In this document: in pieces, positions 1 to 6,761 of the stretch | Numbering within the stretch: position 1 is the stretch's first letter | How the letters are laid out: each line of letters starts with the position of its first letter | Assembly (NCBI GenBank): GCA_013003465.1 | Contig: JABDIZ010000091.1 | Coordinates: 1-15,204, forward strand | DNA: 15,204 nt | Source of the DNA: Rhodothermaceae bacterium | GTDB taxonomy: Bacteria; Bacteroidota; Rhodothermia; Rhodothermales; Rubricoccaceae | Reading direction: 5' to 3' | Made by a program: the position numbers and the translations under genes | The notes under the pieces: generated by a model | What the model was told of the DNA's origin: nothing | Databases searched by the model: none | What the model saw: the letters and a program-made list of their open reading frames with translations, nothing else

Positions 1-596
<596 letters not shown>

Positions 597-640
597 GGGG
601 TTAAGTCTGGGGTTGGGGATTCAGAGGGGAGAGAGCGGTG

Positions 641-700
641 GTGCGTGCTCCGTATGGTGTGGAGCCTCTACATGGCTCCATCACGCAGCACGCCATACGC
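641..700 (-). other. Structured groES-groEL intercistronic region with competing hairpins
   Basis: Three perfect inverted repeats fit within the 105-base gap between groES and groEL. An inner 7-bp stem pairs TGGAGCC (660-666) with GGCTCCA (674-680) around a 7-base loop. An outer 7-bp stem pairs CGTATGG (651-657) with CCATACG (693-699). A third pairing, GCGTGCT (643-649) with AGCACGC (687-693), cannot form together with the outer stem, so two alternative folds are possible. There is no U-tract after the stem on the minus strand, so a simple terminator is unlikely. A role in mRNA processing, attenuation or stabilisation of the groEL message is inference. Confidence 0.55.
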
Positions 701-701
701 A

Positions 702-995
702 TCACTCAGAAACGACGCCGAGGATGTCCGACTCGCGCATGATGAGCACGTCGGCGTCGCCGAGCGTGATCTCGGTGCCGGCGTACTTGCCGTAGAGGAC
801 GGTGTCGCCCGCGTTGACGCTCATCTCGACGTGTGTACCGTTCTCGACCTTGCCGGGGCCGACGGCCACGACGGTGCCGCGCTGCGGCTTTTCCTTGGCC
901 GTGTCGGGGATGTAGAGACCGCCAGCGGTCTTCTCTTCGGCGTCCTGCGGCTTGACGACCACGCGGTCGGCGAGCGGCTTGATGGATGCTGCCAT
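702..995 (-). CDS. groES: Co-chaperonin GroES, 97 residues
   Basis: Ten-kilodalton co-chaperonin that forms the heptameric lid on GroEL. The ATG at 995-993 gives MAASIKPLADRVVVKPQDAE, the standard family start, and the full length of 97 residues is normal. The mobile loop that docks on GroEL is at about residues 19-32 (AEEKTAGGLYIPDT), and the core shows GTVVAVGPGK and GDTVLYGKYAGTE. The reading frame stays open further upstream, but that extension has no family resemblance and crosses the operator, so the ATG at 995 is the supported start. First gene of groESL, followed by groEL. A CIRCE operator 51 bases upstream implies heat-shock control by HrcA. No Shine-Dalgarno sequence precedes the start. 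Confidence 0.98.
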   Translation of the reverse strand: MAASIKPLADRVVVKPQDAEEKTAGGLYIPDTAKEKPQRGTVVAVGPGKVENGTHVEMSVNAGDTVLYGKYAGTEITLGDADVLIMRESDILGVVSE

Positions 996-1045
996 GTTGC
1001 TTAGAGGGATTGGTGAACGGAGGTGAAAGGGGAGGGGGAGCGAGT

Positions 1046-1072
1046 TTAGCACTTCCCCACCGAGAGTGCCAG
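1046..1072 (-). promoter_or_regulatory. CIRCE operator (HrcA binding site) upstream of groES
   Basis: On the plus strand the left arm is TTAGCACTT, followed by a 9-base spacer and the right arm GAGTGCCAG. The established CIRCE consensus is TTAGCACTC-N9-GAGTGCTAA, so 15 of 18 arm positions match and the spacer has the exact length. It sits 51 bases upstream of the groES ATG, where HrcA-repressed groESL operons carry it. The mismatches lie in the outer part of one arm and at the inner edge of the other. hrcA itself is not in the window. Confidence 0.9.
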
Positions 1073-1099
1073 GCCTTCCACGTCCTCGATCGTCCGAGG

Positions 1100-1129
1100 A
1101 TTCCACGCACGCGATTAAAACTCTGTAAA
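1100..1129 (-). promoter_or_regulatory. Possible groESL promoter (weak match)
   Basis: Reading the minus strand, TTTACA (1129-1124) and TGGAAT (1105-1100) are separated by 18 bases and lie just upstream of the CIRCE element. They match the general sigma-70 hexamers at five and four of six positions. The Bacteroidetes-type TAnnTTTG element is not seen. The position is right for an HrcA-blocked start, but the match alone is weak. Confidence 0.25.
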
Positions 1130-1153
1130 GGGCTTGCCCGTAGATTGGTCGCG

Positions 1154-1648
1154 ATGGCTGCTCCGTACTCCCCATCCACCGCGTTCCGGTCGGGCCGATG
1201 GCTCGGTACGGCGCTCGCCTGCACACTCGTGTTGGTGCTGGCGATGCTGCCGCCGTTCGTAGGACCGGGCTGGCGCGAGGCGCTCCTGCACGGCTTCCAC
1301 GGCGTCTGTCATCAGATGCCGGGGCGCTCGTTTCAGGTGGATGGGGTGCCGTTCGCCCTCTGCCACCGATGCTTCGGCATCGCGACGGGGCTTGTGCTCG
1401 GCGTCGGGGCGTTTCCGTTTCTTCGGTGGATGCGGATGCCGCGTCCGGCAGCGGTTCTGTTCGTTACGGCGCTGCCTATGACGGTGGACTGGGCGCTCGG
1501 TGCCTCGGGTCTGTGGGCCAACACGCCGGTCTCGCGGGTGCTTACAGGCGCCGTGTTCGGCCTCGCTGCCGGATGGGTCCTCGCTCGGGCCGTGGTTTCG
1601 TCTCCGTCGCCAGAGCCTCCCCCGTTGCAACCCTCACTGGTCTCCTAG
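1154..1648 (+). CDS. DUF2085-like integral membrane protein, 164 residues
   Basis: Polytopic inner-membrane protein resembling the DUF2085 family, whose function is unknown. The hallmark pattern is visible: a CHQMPGRSF segment (C52, H53, R58-F60) followed by CHRCFG (C70, H71, C73), a conserved Cys/His cluster that could bind a metal. Hydrophobic stretches are at about 17-33, 75-90, 98-115 and 128-146, and a Pro/Ser-rich tail follows. I chose the ATG at 1154 because it directly precedes a basic stretch and the first helix; the longer open frame would run through the CIRCE region. The gene is divergent from groES (158-base gap) and is followed 28 bases later by another membrane protein gene, so the two are probably co-transcribed. 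Family assignment is from motif memory. Confidence 0.8.
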   Translation: MAAPYSPSTAFRSGRWLGTALACTLVLVLAMLPPFVGPGWREALLHGFHGVCHQMPGRSFQVDGVPFALCHRCFGIATGLVLGVGAFPFLRWMRMPRPAAVLFVTALPMTVDWALGASGLWANTPVSRVLTGAVFGLAAGWVLARAVVSSPSPEPPPLQPSLVS

Positions 1649-1676
1649 CTCCTCATTCACCCAACCCTCGCGCATC

Positions 1677-2183
1677 ATGCCTAGCAAGCTTCCCTCTATT
1701 CTCATCGGTGGCATCACCTACGCCGTCATCGGAGCCATTGCTGGCTTCCTCGCTCAGATGGGCGGCGGCATGCAGTTCGTCGCTGGGGCATTGGCGTGTC
1801 TCGTCGCGCCCATTGTCGGCTGTGGCCTCGCCGTCTGGCACTACACAACCACACATCAATTGACCATCGCCGCCGGGCAAGGAGCCGGGCTCGGCGCCGC
1901 GGCGGGCATACTCGGTGGGCTCGTCGGTTGGGTGCTGCAGCAATTGTTCGTCGCAGCCGGCCTACTGCTTGGCCCAGCCGAACAGGCCCGTCGCCAAGTA
2001 GAAGCGCAGGGGCTATCCGGGGAGCAGGCCGAACAGGCGGTTCAGTTTGCCGAGACCTTCTCGGGCCCCCTGGGCATCGTCATCGGGTTAGTGATTGCAG
2101 CCGTGCTCGGGGCGATCATCGGTGCCATCGCGGCGGTGATCTTCAAGAAGGGCGCCGACGATGAACTCGTAACCGAACTCTGA
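1677..2183 (+). CDS. Unrecognised four-helix membrane protein, 168 residues
   Basis: I do not recognise a named family. The protein is strongly hydrophobic and rich in Gly/Ala, with likely membrane segments near residues 7-27, 32-54, 65-97 (possibly a hairpin) and 131-156. A charged, probably amphipathic stretch at 101-127 contains two closely similar Glu/Gln/Ala-rich runs (EQARRQVEAQ and EQAEQAVQFAE). Small-residue packing patterns such as GAGLGAAAGILGG resemble small transport or membrane-scaffold proteins, but no function can be assigned. The ATG at 1677 gives a short basic N-terminus directly before helix one. It lies 28 bases downstream of the DUF2085-like gene and converges on the metalloprotease gene. 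Confidence 0.8.
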   Translation: MPSKLPSILIGGITYAVIGAIAGFLAQMGGGMQFVAGALACLVAPIVGCGLAVWHYTTTHQLTIAAGQGAGLGAAAGILGGLVGWVLQQLFVAAGLLLGPAEQARRQVEAQGLSGEQAEQAVQFAETFSGPLGIVIGLVIAAVLGAIIGAIAAVIFKKGADDELVTEL

Positions 2184-2225
2184 TCTCCCCAAGCCGCCCG
2201 TTTCTGTTCGGGTTCTGATGGGGCC

Positions 2226-5200
2226 CTACTGCACGCGCAGCACGCGGGTCGTCCGGATCACGCGCTGCGCCGATCCGTCGGCCTCCATACGAATCAGGTA
2301 GAGGCCACTGGCGAGGCCGCGCCCGTCCAGCGTGGCCGTGTGATGGCCTGCGGCGCGCGGCCCTTCGTGCAGCAGCGCAATCTCGCGACCGAGCACATCG
2401 TAGACCGTCAGGCGGAGCATCGTGGCTTCGGGGAGCACGTAGCGCACGGCGAGCGTCTCGCGGAAGGGGTTCGGGTACGGTGCCTCCAGCGTGAACGACT
2501 CGGCGATCGTCGCTGGTTCGGTGGCGACGATGCTGCCGGGAGTGACCCGGAGCAGAAAGCGCGCCGTTGCCGGGTCGCCGGTGTAACGCAGCGGCATCGG
2601 CGCGTCCCCATCAGCCGCCGTCTGGGCGTCGGGCGCGATGTCGAAGGTGTAGGACGCGGTTTCCCGGAGATCGAGTTCGCCACCCGTCTCCCGATCAATC
2701 AACGCGATGCGCGCATTCTCGGGGAGGCCGTCCAGTCCGGTCCAGTCGAGAGTGGCGGTGACAGGGGTGTCGGTATTGAATGAGGCAGCACGTATGTCCA
2801 GCGGAAGCTCCATCACTTCGGCCTCCGGCATCGGGCGGGCGTCAATCGCAAGGGCGCGCTGGTCAGGAAGTAGCACTGCGAGCGTGACGGCCCGCGTGGC
2901 AGGGGCGATGAGTGCCATGGCATCCCAGCCGTCATACACAGCGACGGCGTCCTCACGGAATTGAAGGAAGAAGTCGGCCGCGCGGGCTAGATCCTCGACG
3001 CTGGCACTGAGGTGGAAGGCGAGCGTCGCCGGTGGTGTCTCCCCGCGCCCGGCGAACGTGCCGCCGCTGACGAGCGACGAAGCGGGGGCGGTCAGCGAAG
3101 GACTCGGTGCGGTCGCCTGGGCCCAGAAGCCCTGGAACGGGGCGACCACACCGTCGGTGAGCGAGCCCACGGTGCCGTTCCACGTCAGGTACTGGCCCGT
3201 GCCGGAATCATAGACGTAGAGCGCATTCGTGAGGGCCTCGCGCGTCGTGAGGTCCCAGTCAAACGCAAGGGCAAAGGGGTTGCCGAGGAGGTTCCAGCCG
3301 TCGTCATCCGGCAACGCGACGGGCGTGGATTCCGTGTAGGAGACGGGGAAGTTGAACGGGGTGGCCGCCGGGCCTCCTGCAACGGTGAGGGTTTTCGGGA
3401 AAGGCTCGGGCGAGCCGTCGTTGTCATCGTCGGCGTAGGCGTAGGCGTAGTAGCCACGCCCGGCCCCGGCCGGATCGGTCTGATTGGCTGGGGTCTGATA
3501 GCCTAGTCCAAAGTCACCGTTGGTGGTTTCGTCATAGCCAAGCACATTGGTCGTACCGGTTGGGCTGTCGGCGCCGGGGAAGCCCTGCGTCCAGAGCGGG
3601 CCGAGAAGATCGTCCAGTGTGGCGCCGGGCGAGGGAGCCGCGAGCATGCGCCAGCCCTCCATGCCTGTGAGCAGTACCGTGGCGTCACCGCCCTCCACGA
3701 GCAGGTCGTCGAGGTAGGTGTTGTTGCCGCGGTCGTTGGTCTGGGCGAAGCGGAGCTCGAACGTGGCCCCACCGCTGCTATGTGCAGGCGCGAGGAGGGA
3801 CAGGTCTACCGTGTCCTCCCGCCAGTCGGCGGCGGCATCCGGGATGAATTCGTCTCGCTCTGCGGGAACCGTGGCGAACTCGGCACCCGTCCATGAACGA
3901 ATCAGCTCCCACGGGCCGCCATCCACTCGCGCCGACACCGAGAACGGCTCGTCGGTGGGGCCTCCGCTAGTCAAGCGTGCGGCGTGGGCAGCCGAGAACG
4001 TGAGGATGACGTGGCCCGTTTCAGGGACGCTGAACGCAGGCGAATCGTAATAAAACGTAGTGCCGGGCGCGTTGAGGGTTCGGTTGGGCAGATAGGCCGT
4101 CGTGGTGGGAGTGTCTTCGGGGCCGACGGCGCCGTTGTAGAGATCCCAGCCCAGGGAGGTGCTTCCGTCGTTGCTGATGGTCCAGTCCGTGTCGCCGCCC
4201 TCGAAGGTTTCGGTGAACAGCGCGTTGGAGAGGATAAAGGTGCTCGTCGCGTCGTTGTTGGCGGGCACCTCGTCGGCGACGCCGTTGGGCGCCGAGGCGG
4301 TGACGGTGAGCGTGAAGGTGCCGAGGCCAAGCGCTAGTTCCGGTAGCATGACGGTCTCGGTCTCCCCCGTCGCGAGCGAACCGGTCCAGGTCACCGTGCC
4401 GCCGATGCCGCGCGTCCCGCGCGCGTTGCCGCCGCCCACGCTGAAGTCGATCTCGGCCGAGGTAAGCGTATTGGTGCCCCCGTTCCGCAGCGTGATCGCC
4501 GGCGTAACGCTCGTGCCGCTGACGGTCGCGCCATCCGCGGGCGTGCCGATCTGATCGAGTGCTACATCGTCGGCTGCCACCGGCGCGGTGCCGAGCGAGG
4601 GTTTGAAGGTCGCCACGAGGTTGTCCATCCGATCTGACTGCCCGGGGGTGTACTCCGACATGCAGTCGTCGTCGGTGTAGTCCATGAAGTTGTGGATCGG
4701 ATCTTCGCCCGGATCCGAGGGGCAGGAGTCGCGCCCGAAGGGACAGCCGAACGCTGCACTGGCTTCGGCCGGTGTATCGCTCACGAAATCGCCGTTGCCG
4801 TTGCAGCCACCGAAGAAGGTGTGTTCCAGGCCTAGGTAGTGGCCGACCTCGTGCGTGGCCGTGCGCCCGAGGTTGTAAGGCGCCGCGGAACCACCGGGAA
4901 GCGACGAATACAGAATGACGACGCCGTGGCGAATGTTGGCTTCGTCTACCGCCGGGTTGTTGCTGAACGTGCCGGGGACGTAGGCGTAGCCCAGAAAGCC
5001 GCCTGCGCCGGATGAGTAGATGTTGAGTGTCGTCGGTACGTCCACGGCGAGGGCCGTTTTCATACCCACCTCGTCGTTATCGTTGTACCAGGTGGTGTTG
5101 GCCGTCCGGTCGATACTCTGGAGCACGAAGCGGAAGTTGGTAGCGGCGAAGTCCGCGTTGAGCACCGCGATCTGGTCAAAGATCTGCTGGTCGGGGACAT

Positions 5201-5507
5201 CGCCCGTGCCGTCGTTCTTGGTGATCACATGAAAGGCGACCGGGATCGTGAGGATCGCCTGACGGGCCACCGCGTGCTGGATGTGTGCGTCGACTTCCGC
5301 GCGGCGCTCGTGGCCGAGCGGGTGCGTGTTGCAGCGGAAAACCGTGCGCCCATCCGCCATGACGATGGGCTCGCCGACGTGTGGCGCTTCGAGGGCCGGG
5401 AGCAGCGGCGTGAAGCGTGTCGCATCCGGCGTTTGTGCCTGCGCGCCAACGGCCGTCAGCGCGAGCACGCCGAACAGGAGCAGAAGCGAGCGGGTAGCGA
5501 GGGGCAT
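2226..5507 (-). CDS. Secreted M43 (pappalysin-type) zinc metalloprotease with T9SS sorting domain, 1093 residues
   Basis: Predicted exported metalloprotease. Residues 1-24 form a signal peptide ending in AQAQ. The catalytic domain (about 85-305) holds the extended zinc motif HEVGHYLGLEH at 219-229 (ligands H219, H223, H229; base E220) and a Met-turn region MDYTDDDCM starting at M275, the metzincin pattern of MEROPS family M43. C59 in RCNTHP could be a cysteine switch that keeps the zymogen latent, as known for ulilysin. A CARDB-like domain follows (about 310-425), then a jelly-roll-like domain (430-605) and a module with EGWRMLA, DGWNLLGNP and APFQGFW (617-815). The last 85 residues (from YPNPFRETL) are a T9SS type A sorting domain, so the protein is probably surface-attached or released. 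The latter two-thirds resembles the protein at 6762-8825. The ATG at 5507 directly starts the signal peptide. Confidence 0.93.
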   Translation of the reverse strand: MPLATRSLLLLFGVLALTAVGAQAQTPDATRFTPLLPALEAPHVGEPIVMADGRTVFRCNTHPLGHERRAEVDAHIQHAVARQAILTIPVAFHVITKNDGTGDVPDQQIFDQIAVLNADFAATNFRFVLQSIDRTANTTWYNDNDEVGMKTALAVDVPTTLNIYSSGAGGFLGYAYVPGTFSNNPAVDEANIRHGVVILYSSLPGGSAAPYNLGRTATHEVGHYLGLEHTFFGGCNGNGDFVSDTPAEASAAFGCPFGRDSCPSDPGEDPIHNFMDYTDDDCMSEYTPGQSDRMDNLVATFKPSLGTAPVAADDVALDQIGTPADGATVSGTSVTPAITLRNGGTNTLTSAEIDFSVGGGNARGTRGIGGTVTWTGSLATGETETVMLPELALGLGTFTLTVTASAPNGVADEVPANNDATSTFILSNALFTETFEGGDTDWTISNDGSTSLGWDLYNGAVGPEDTPTTTAYLPNRTLNAPGTTFYYDSPAFSVPETGHVILTFSAAHAARLTSGGPTDEPFSVSARVDGGPWELIRSWTGAEFATVPAERDEFIPDAAADWREDTVDLSLLAPAHSSGGATFELRFAQTNDRGNNTYLDDLLVEGGDATVLLTGMEGWRMLAAPSPGATLDDLLGPLWTQGFPGADSPTGTTNVLGYDETTNGDFGLGYQTPANQTDPAGAGRGYYAYAYADDDNDGSPEPFPKTLTVAGGPAATPFNFPVSYTESTPVALPDDDGWNLLGNPFALAFDWDLTTREALTNALYVYDSGTGQYLTWNGTVGSLTDGVVAPFQGFWAQATAPSPSLTAPASSLVSGGTFAGRGETPPATLAFHLSASVEDLARAADFFLQFREDAVAVYDGWDAMALIAPATRAVTLAVLLPDQRALAIDARPMPEAEVMELPLDIRAASFNTDTPVTATLDWTGLDGLPENARIALIDRETGGELDLRETASYTFDIAPDAQTAADGDAPMPLRYTGDPATARFLLRVTPGSIVATEPATIAESFTLEAPYPNPFRETLAVRYVLPEATMLRLTVYDVLGREIALLHEGPRAAGHHTATLDGRGLASGLYLIRMEADGSAQRVIRTTRVLRVQ

Positions 5508-5558
5508 GGGGCAGACCGGAAGGGAGATCGTGTCTGTCGCCGGGATTCCAGGGGATTG

Positions 5559-5594
5559 CCATCTGGGCTCGTGGGTGAACTAGGCCGCAGATGG
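5559..5594. repeat. Inverted repeat upstream of the metalloprotease gene
   Basis: CCATCTG (5559-5565) and CAGATGG (5588-5594) form a perfect 7-bp inverted repeat with a 22-base spacer. It lies 52-87 bases upstream of the metalloprotease start, where an operator or 5' leader hairpin would sit. A 7-bp match of this kind can arise by chance, so function is only suggested. Confidence 0.3.
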
Positions 5595-5616
5595 GGAACA
5601 GGGAGGTGGCAATTGG

Positions 5617-5633
5617 CCGCGGCATCGCCGCGG
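5617..5633 (-). terminator. GC-rich hairpin after the proline-rich membrane protein gene
   Basis: CCGCGGC (5617-5623) pairs perfectly with GCCGCGG (5627-5633) around a 3-base loop, starting ten bases beyond the stop codon of the minus-strand gene that ends at 5644. No U-tract follows on either strand, so it is not a canonical intrinsic terminator. It may stabilise the 3' end or aid factor-dependent termination. Confidence 0.35.
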
Positions 5634-5643
5634 TGATACAGGC

Positions 5644-6192
5644 CTACGGGCGGGAAGCCCGCCGCTGCGGCCGGTCCAAGACGGCCTGAAGGATGAGGGC
5701 ATCGCGAAGGCCTCCCGGGTGCCGGAGCCGCTCCACAATGGACAAGGTCGAAGCCGACGGCTTCTGGGCAGGGGGCCGAAGAGGGGTGTGGGGCGAGTAC
5801 TCAAGGTGGCCGGGCGCGTGTGGCGGCGGCGGGGCTCCGAGCGGTCGGTTCTCGAAAGCTTCTTCGGAGAACGGGTTGTCGGGCCCAAACCCATGCTCGT
5901 CATGCTCAAACCCGCCGACGGTAGGAAACGCGGGAGCGGGGGGAGCAGGGGGCAACGAAACCGGGCTTGGGGCGGCGGGCTCCGGCTGGGGCGCCTCGCG
6001 CTGGGAGACTTCCGCGGCTTCCTGGATCTGGCGAAGCAACTCCTGGAAGGCCGTCGGTTTCCGTTCTGCAGGCACCGACGCGACCTCGCCCCTTGGTTCC
6101 GGGGGGGGCGTCTTCGGGCGCCGCTTCCTGAATTGGCTCAGGAAGTAGACGATGAAGATGAGAATGGGGAGGAGGGACTCAAGCCATTCCAT
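5644..6192 (-). CDS. Single-pass, proline-rich membrane-anchored protein, 182 residues
   Basis: Unnamed protein. The ATG at 6192 gives MEWLESLLPILIFIVYFLSQ, a single N-terminal membrane helix (about 5-20) followed by the basic stop-transfer FRKRRPK, so the remainder is probably cytoplasmic. The middle (about 66-145) is low-complexity Pro/Ala/Glu-rich. Two short ordered segments flank it: an amphipathic helix at 47-62 (TAFQELLRQIQEAAEV) and a C-terminal segment at 153-176 (VERLRHPGGLRDALILQAVL). From memory, Bacteroidetes-type proteins share such an N-terminal helix and a C-terminal R-x-A-[IL]-[IL] segment ending in a Pro, but no function is known to me. The upstream open frame adds 40 residues without helix or family sense and overlaps the STAS gene start, so the inner ATG is preferred. 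Divergent from the STAS gene. An 8-base C run (8 G on plus, 6111-6118) encodes three prolines. Confidence 0.8.
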   Translation of the reverse strand: MEWLESLLPILIFIVYFLSQFRKRRPKTPPPEPRGEVASVPAERKPTAFQELLRQIQEAAEVSQREAPQPEPAAPSPVSLPPAPPAPAFPTVGGFEHDEHGFGPDNPFSEEAFENRPLGAPPPPHAPGHLEYSPHTPLRPPAQKPSASTLSIVERLRHPGGLRDALILQAVLDRPQRRASRP

Positions 6193-6310
6193 GGGGGGAC
6201 ATCGTTTGGCGTTAGGACTGAAGAAGATAGGACATATCGCACAACAACGGGCGTAACTCCGAGCCGAGCACCTCGTAGGGCGTCCCATATCCACACGGAC
6301 TCCTACACCC

Positions 6311-6670
6311 ATGACACCCTCTACCCGCGAACACTACCACGCCGTCGTCGTCACCCCGAAAGGGGAGTTCTTCGGCAGCCTCCAGGGCGTGACCTTCAAT
6401 GAAACCGTCCAGTCCCTTCGCCAGGAAGGGAAGCACAACCTCGTCGTTGATCTCGGCGAAACCACCCTCATGGACTCGTCGGGCATCGGCGTGCTGCTCA
6501 GCACTGCGGATGCCCTCCGTCAGGAAGGCGGCGACCTGCGCCTCGCGCGCGTTGAGGAGAAGATGCGCAACCTGTTTCTGATGACGCGCCTACTCGGCGA
6601 GGTCTTCACGCTCCATCGGACCGTCAAAGACGCAGTTGACAGCTTTGCTCTAGAGCCGGCGATGGCCTGA
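6311..6670 (+). CDS. STAS-domain anti-sigma-factor antagonist (SpoIIAA-like), 119 residues
   Basis: Single-domain STAS protein of the anti-anti-sigma type. These cytosolic switches bind an anti-sigma kinase and are inactivated by phosphorylation of a conserved serine. The signature MDSSGIGVLL is at residues 54-63; S56 aligns with the phosphorylated S58 of Bacillus SpoIIAA. Strand-helix alternation (VVVTPKGEF, LVVDLGETTL, LRLARVEEKMRNLFLMTRL) follows the family fold, and length is typical. No kinase (RsbW/SpoIIAB type), PP2C phosphatase or sigma factor gene is adjacent, so its partner is elsewhere. The ATG at 6311 has a C/A-rich leader without Shine-Dalgarno. It is divergent from the proline-rich membrane protein and followed by a terminator. 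Confidence 0.92.
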   Translation: MTPSTREHYHAVVVTPKGEFFGSLQGVTFNETVQSLRQEGKHNLVVDLGETTLMDSSGIGVLLSTADALRQEGGDLRLARVEEKMRNLFLMTRLLGEVFTLHRTVKDAVDSFALEPAMA

Positions 6671-6694
6671 CGCCCGTATCGCGTTTAGCCCAAA

Positions 6695-6733
6695 AAGACG
6701 CGGGGGCGACCAACTTGGTCGCCCCCGCGTCTT
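6695..6733 (-). terminator. Strong intrinsic terminator between convergent genes
   Basis: A perfect 17-bp stem (6695-6711 with 6717-6733) closes a 5-base AACTT loop; the core is almost all G/C. On the minus strand the stem runs directly into a TTTTT run (complement of the A run 6692-6696), making a textbook rho-independent terminator 28 bases after the stop of the T9SS cargo gene. On the plus strand the following bases (TCTTCATG) are a poor U-tract, but the hairpin may also limit read-through from the STAS gene. Confidence 0.92.
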
Positions 6734-6761
6734 CATGTAAGCGGTGTGCCGCTCTCGCGCC

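Noticed and set aside
702..1226. A 174-residue version of GroES with a long N-terminal extension
   Set aside because: The extension crosses the CIRCE operator and the start of the divergent gene and has no chaperonin similarity; the ATG at 995 gives the normal 97 residues.
2184..2225. Terminator between the four-helix membrane protein and the metalloprotease
   Set aside because: Only short 4-5 bp pairings (CCCG with CGGG, CCCCA with TGGGG) and no T-tract on either strand; too weak to call.
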